Source of the DNA: Buchnera aphidicola (Macrosiphum euphorbiae)
GTDB taxonomy: Bacteria; Pseudomonadota; Gammaproteobacteria; Enterobacterales; Enterobacteriaceae
Length of the DNA: 64,000 nt
Assembly: GCF_005237295.1 (NCBI RefSeq)
Contig: NZ_CP033006.1
Coordinates: forward strand, 372,001-436,000
Direction: 5' to 3'
The notes beneath the pieces were generated by a model. That model was given only the letters and a program-made list of their open reading frames with translations, searched no databases and was not told the origin of the DNA. Shown here piece by piece: positions 62,746-64,000 of the stretch; within the stretch, counting starts at the first letter, position 1, and every line of letters begins with the position of its first letter. Made by a program: the position numbers and the translations under genes.

Positions 62746-64000
62746 ATGTTTGAAAATTTAACTCAACGTCTTTCAAATAGTTTAAAGAAAATTATAAATA
62801 AAGGAAGACTTACAGAAGAAAATATTAAAGATACTATAAGAGAAGTTCGAAAAGCTTTATTAGAAGCAGATGTAACATTATCAGTCATCAAAAAATTTAT
62901 AGAAAATGTTAAAAAAAAATCAATTGGTAAACAAATAAATAAAAGTTTAACTCCTGGACAAGAATTTATAAAAATAGTTAAACATGAATTAATCTTAGCA
63001 ATGGGTGAAAAAAACAATTCTTTAAATTTATCTATTAAACCACCAGCAATTATATTAGTAGTTGGTTTACAGGGATCGGGCAAAACTACTAGTTTAGCAA
63101 AACTAGGAAAATGGATTAAAGATAAATACAAAAAAAAAATATTAATTATATCTACTGATATTTATCGTTCAGCTGCTATTACACAACTCCAAATATTATC
63201 TCAGCAAATTGAGGTAGATTTTTTTGTACCTAGTGAAAATCAAGAACCAATAGAAATAACTAAAAAAGCAATAAAATATGCAAAATTAAAATTATATGAC
63301 ATTTTATTAATTGATACAGCGGGGCGTTTACATATTGATAAAAAGATGATGAATGAAATCCATCAAATACAAAATTTATCACAACCCATTGAGACACTAT
63401 TGGTAGTAGATTCAATGATGGGTCAAGATGCCATAAATATGGCAAAAATATTCAATGATCATTTATTAATATCTGGTATTATATTAACTAAAACAGATGG
63501 TGATTCCAGGAGCGGAATTGCTTTATCTATGAGATATATCACTGGAAAACCTATCAAATTTATAGGAACAGGAGAAAAAATAACATCTTTAGAAGCATTT
63601 TATCCTGAAAGAATAGTTGATAGAATTCTAGGAATGAATGATATCATATCTCTTATTGAAGATATTGAAGAAAAAATAGATCAATCACAACTTCAAAAGT
63701 TAACAAAAAAATTAAAAAAAGGTCATGATTTTAATCTAAATGATTTTTTAGAACAAATTAAACAAATGAAAAAAATAGGAGGTTTAAGTTATTTTATAGA
63801 CAAATTTTCTATAAATCATCAATTATCTAATAATATATCATTATTAAATACAGATAAAAATACTTTAAATAAAGCAGAAGCAATGATATGTTCTATGACG
63901 CCTAAAGAAAGAAAAAAACCAATGATTATAAAAGGTTCAAGAAAACGTAGAATAGCTTTAGGATCTGGAACAAAAATACAAGATGTAAATAAACTATTAA
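62746..64000 (+). CDS. ffh: Ffh, signal recognition particle GTPase (3' end outside window)
   Basis: Ffh with 4.5S RNA targets nascent membrane proteins to FtsY. ATG 62746 begins MFENLTQRLSNSLKKI; 418 codons are open to the right edge (E. coli 453 aa). The N domain is followed by the G domain with GLQGSGKTTS, DTAGR and TKTDGDSRSG, then 'GTGEKITSLEAFYPERIVDR' and the M domain with 'MTPKERKKP' and 'SRKRRIALGSGT'. No strong ribosome site precedes it. Confidence 0.96.
   Translation, partial: MFENLTQRLSNSLKKIINKGRLTEENIKDTIREVRKALLEADVTLSVIKKFIENVKKKSIGKQINKSLTPGQEFIKIVKHELILAMGEKNNSLNLSIKPPAIILVVGLQGSGKTTSLAKLGKWIKDKYKKKILIISTDIYRSAAITQLQILSQQIEVDFFVPSENQEPIEITKKAIKYAKLKLYDILLIDTAGRLHIDKKMMNEIHQIQNLSQPIETLLVVDSMMGQDAINMAKIFNDHLLISGIILTKTDGDSRSGIALSMRYITGKPIKFIGTGEKITSLEAFYPERIVDRILGMNDIISLIEDIEEKIDQSQLQKLTKKLKKGHDFNLNDFLEQIKQMKKIGGLSYFIDKFSINHQLSNNISLLNTDKNTLNKAEAMICSMTPKERKKPMIIKGSRKRRIALGSGTKIQDVNKLL

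Noticed and set aside
62763-63131. A long minus-strand open frame inside ffh
   Set aside because: It is the complement of the well-conserved Ffh N and G domains; it has no homology or ribosome site.

Overview
The window is a 64-kb piece of a strongly reduced, AT-rich gammaproteobacterial chromosome. It is almost certainly Buchnera aphidicola, the obligate aphid endosymbiont. The evidence is direct. Nearly every protein is a close homologue of an Escherichia coli protein at nearly the same length. Gene order follows E. coli in several blocks with genes deleted between them. Intergenic DNA is close to pure A/T, lysine, asparagine and isoleucine codons dominate, and long A or T runs are common. 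I saw no transposon, prophage, CRISPR array, toxin-antitoxin pair, dedicated transcription factor or horizontally acquired island. The host aphid lineage cannot be told from this window alone.

Layout. 1-9857 is a flagellar cluster: flgN (cut by the left edge) and flgA on the minus strand, then divergent flgBCDEFGH, a hairpin, and flgIJK. It encodes rod, hook, P-ring, L-ring and hook-associated parts; no filament gene is here. 10023-14277 holds rne facing left and rluC-rpmF facing right. 14666-21693 is the fabD-fabG-acpP-tmk-holB-tatD-ptsG-hinT-lpoB series. 21969-25975 is ompF-asnS-pncB on the minus strand. 26307-31422 is pyrD-rlmL-uup. 31524-36976 is trhO-valS-pepA on the minus strand. 37255-40218 is argI-pyrB-pyrI-ridA. 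40307-51143 is the minus-strand series tRNA-Leu(GAG)-nusA-infB-rbfA-truB-rpsO-pnp-(yrbN-like)-deaD, preceded by glmM-secG (51193-53043) and by greA-rlmE-ftsH (53273-56347). 56848-60274 is ibaG-murA-rplU-rpmA-obgE. rplM-rpsI (minus), pheA and the start of ffh close the window.

How the genes work together. The set serves a minimal heterotroph that feeds its host: translation and RNA turnover (RNase E, PNPase, DeaD, NusA, IF2), fatty-acid initiation and carrier protein, glucose uptake (PtsG), pyrimidine synthesis (PyrB/PyrI/PyrD), arginine synthesis (ArgI), phenylalanine synthesis (PheA), peptidoglycan precursors (MurA, GlmM), secretion (SecG, Ffh) and proteolysis (FtsH, PepA).

Most notable points. 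(1) fabD and pyrD are each interrupted by a frameshift exactly at a 10-base homopolymer, with intact homologous sequence on both sides. (2) An 18-codon minus-strand reading frame just upstream of deaD resembles the E. coli small protein YrbN. (3) RNase E keeps short degradosome-docking motifs in an otherwise degenerate tail. (4) PheA has lost the ESRP feedback motif. (5) HinT has Tyr for the first His of its HIT motif. (6) The lpoB-ompF spacer can fold in two competing ways. I did not find an obviously new multi-gene system.
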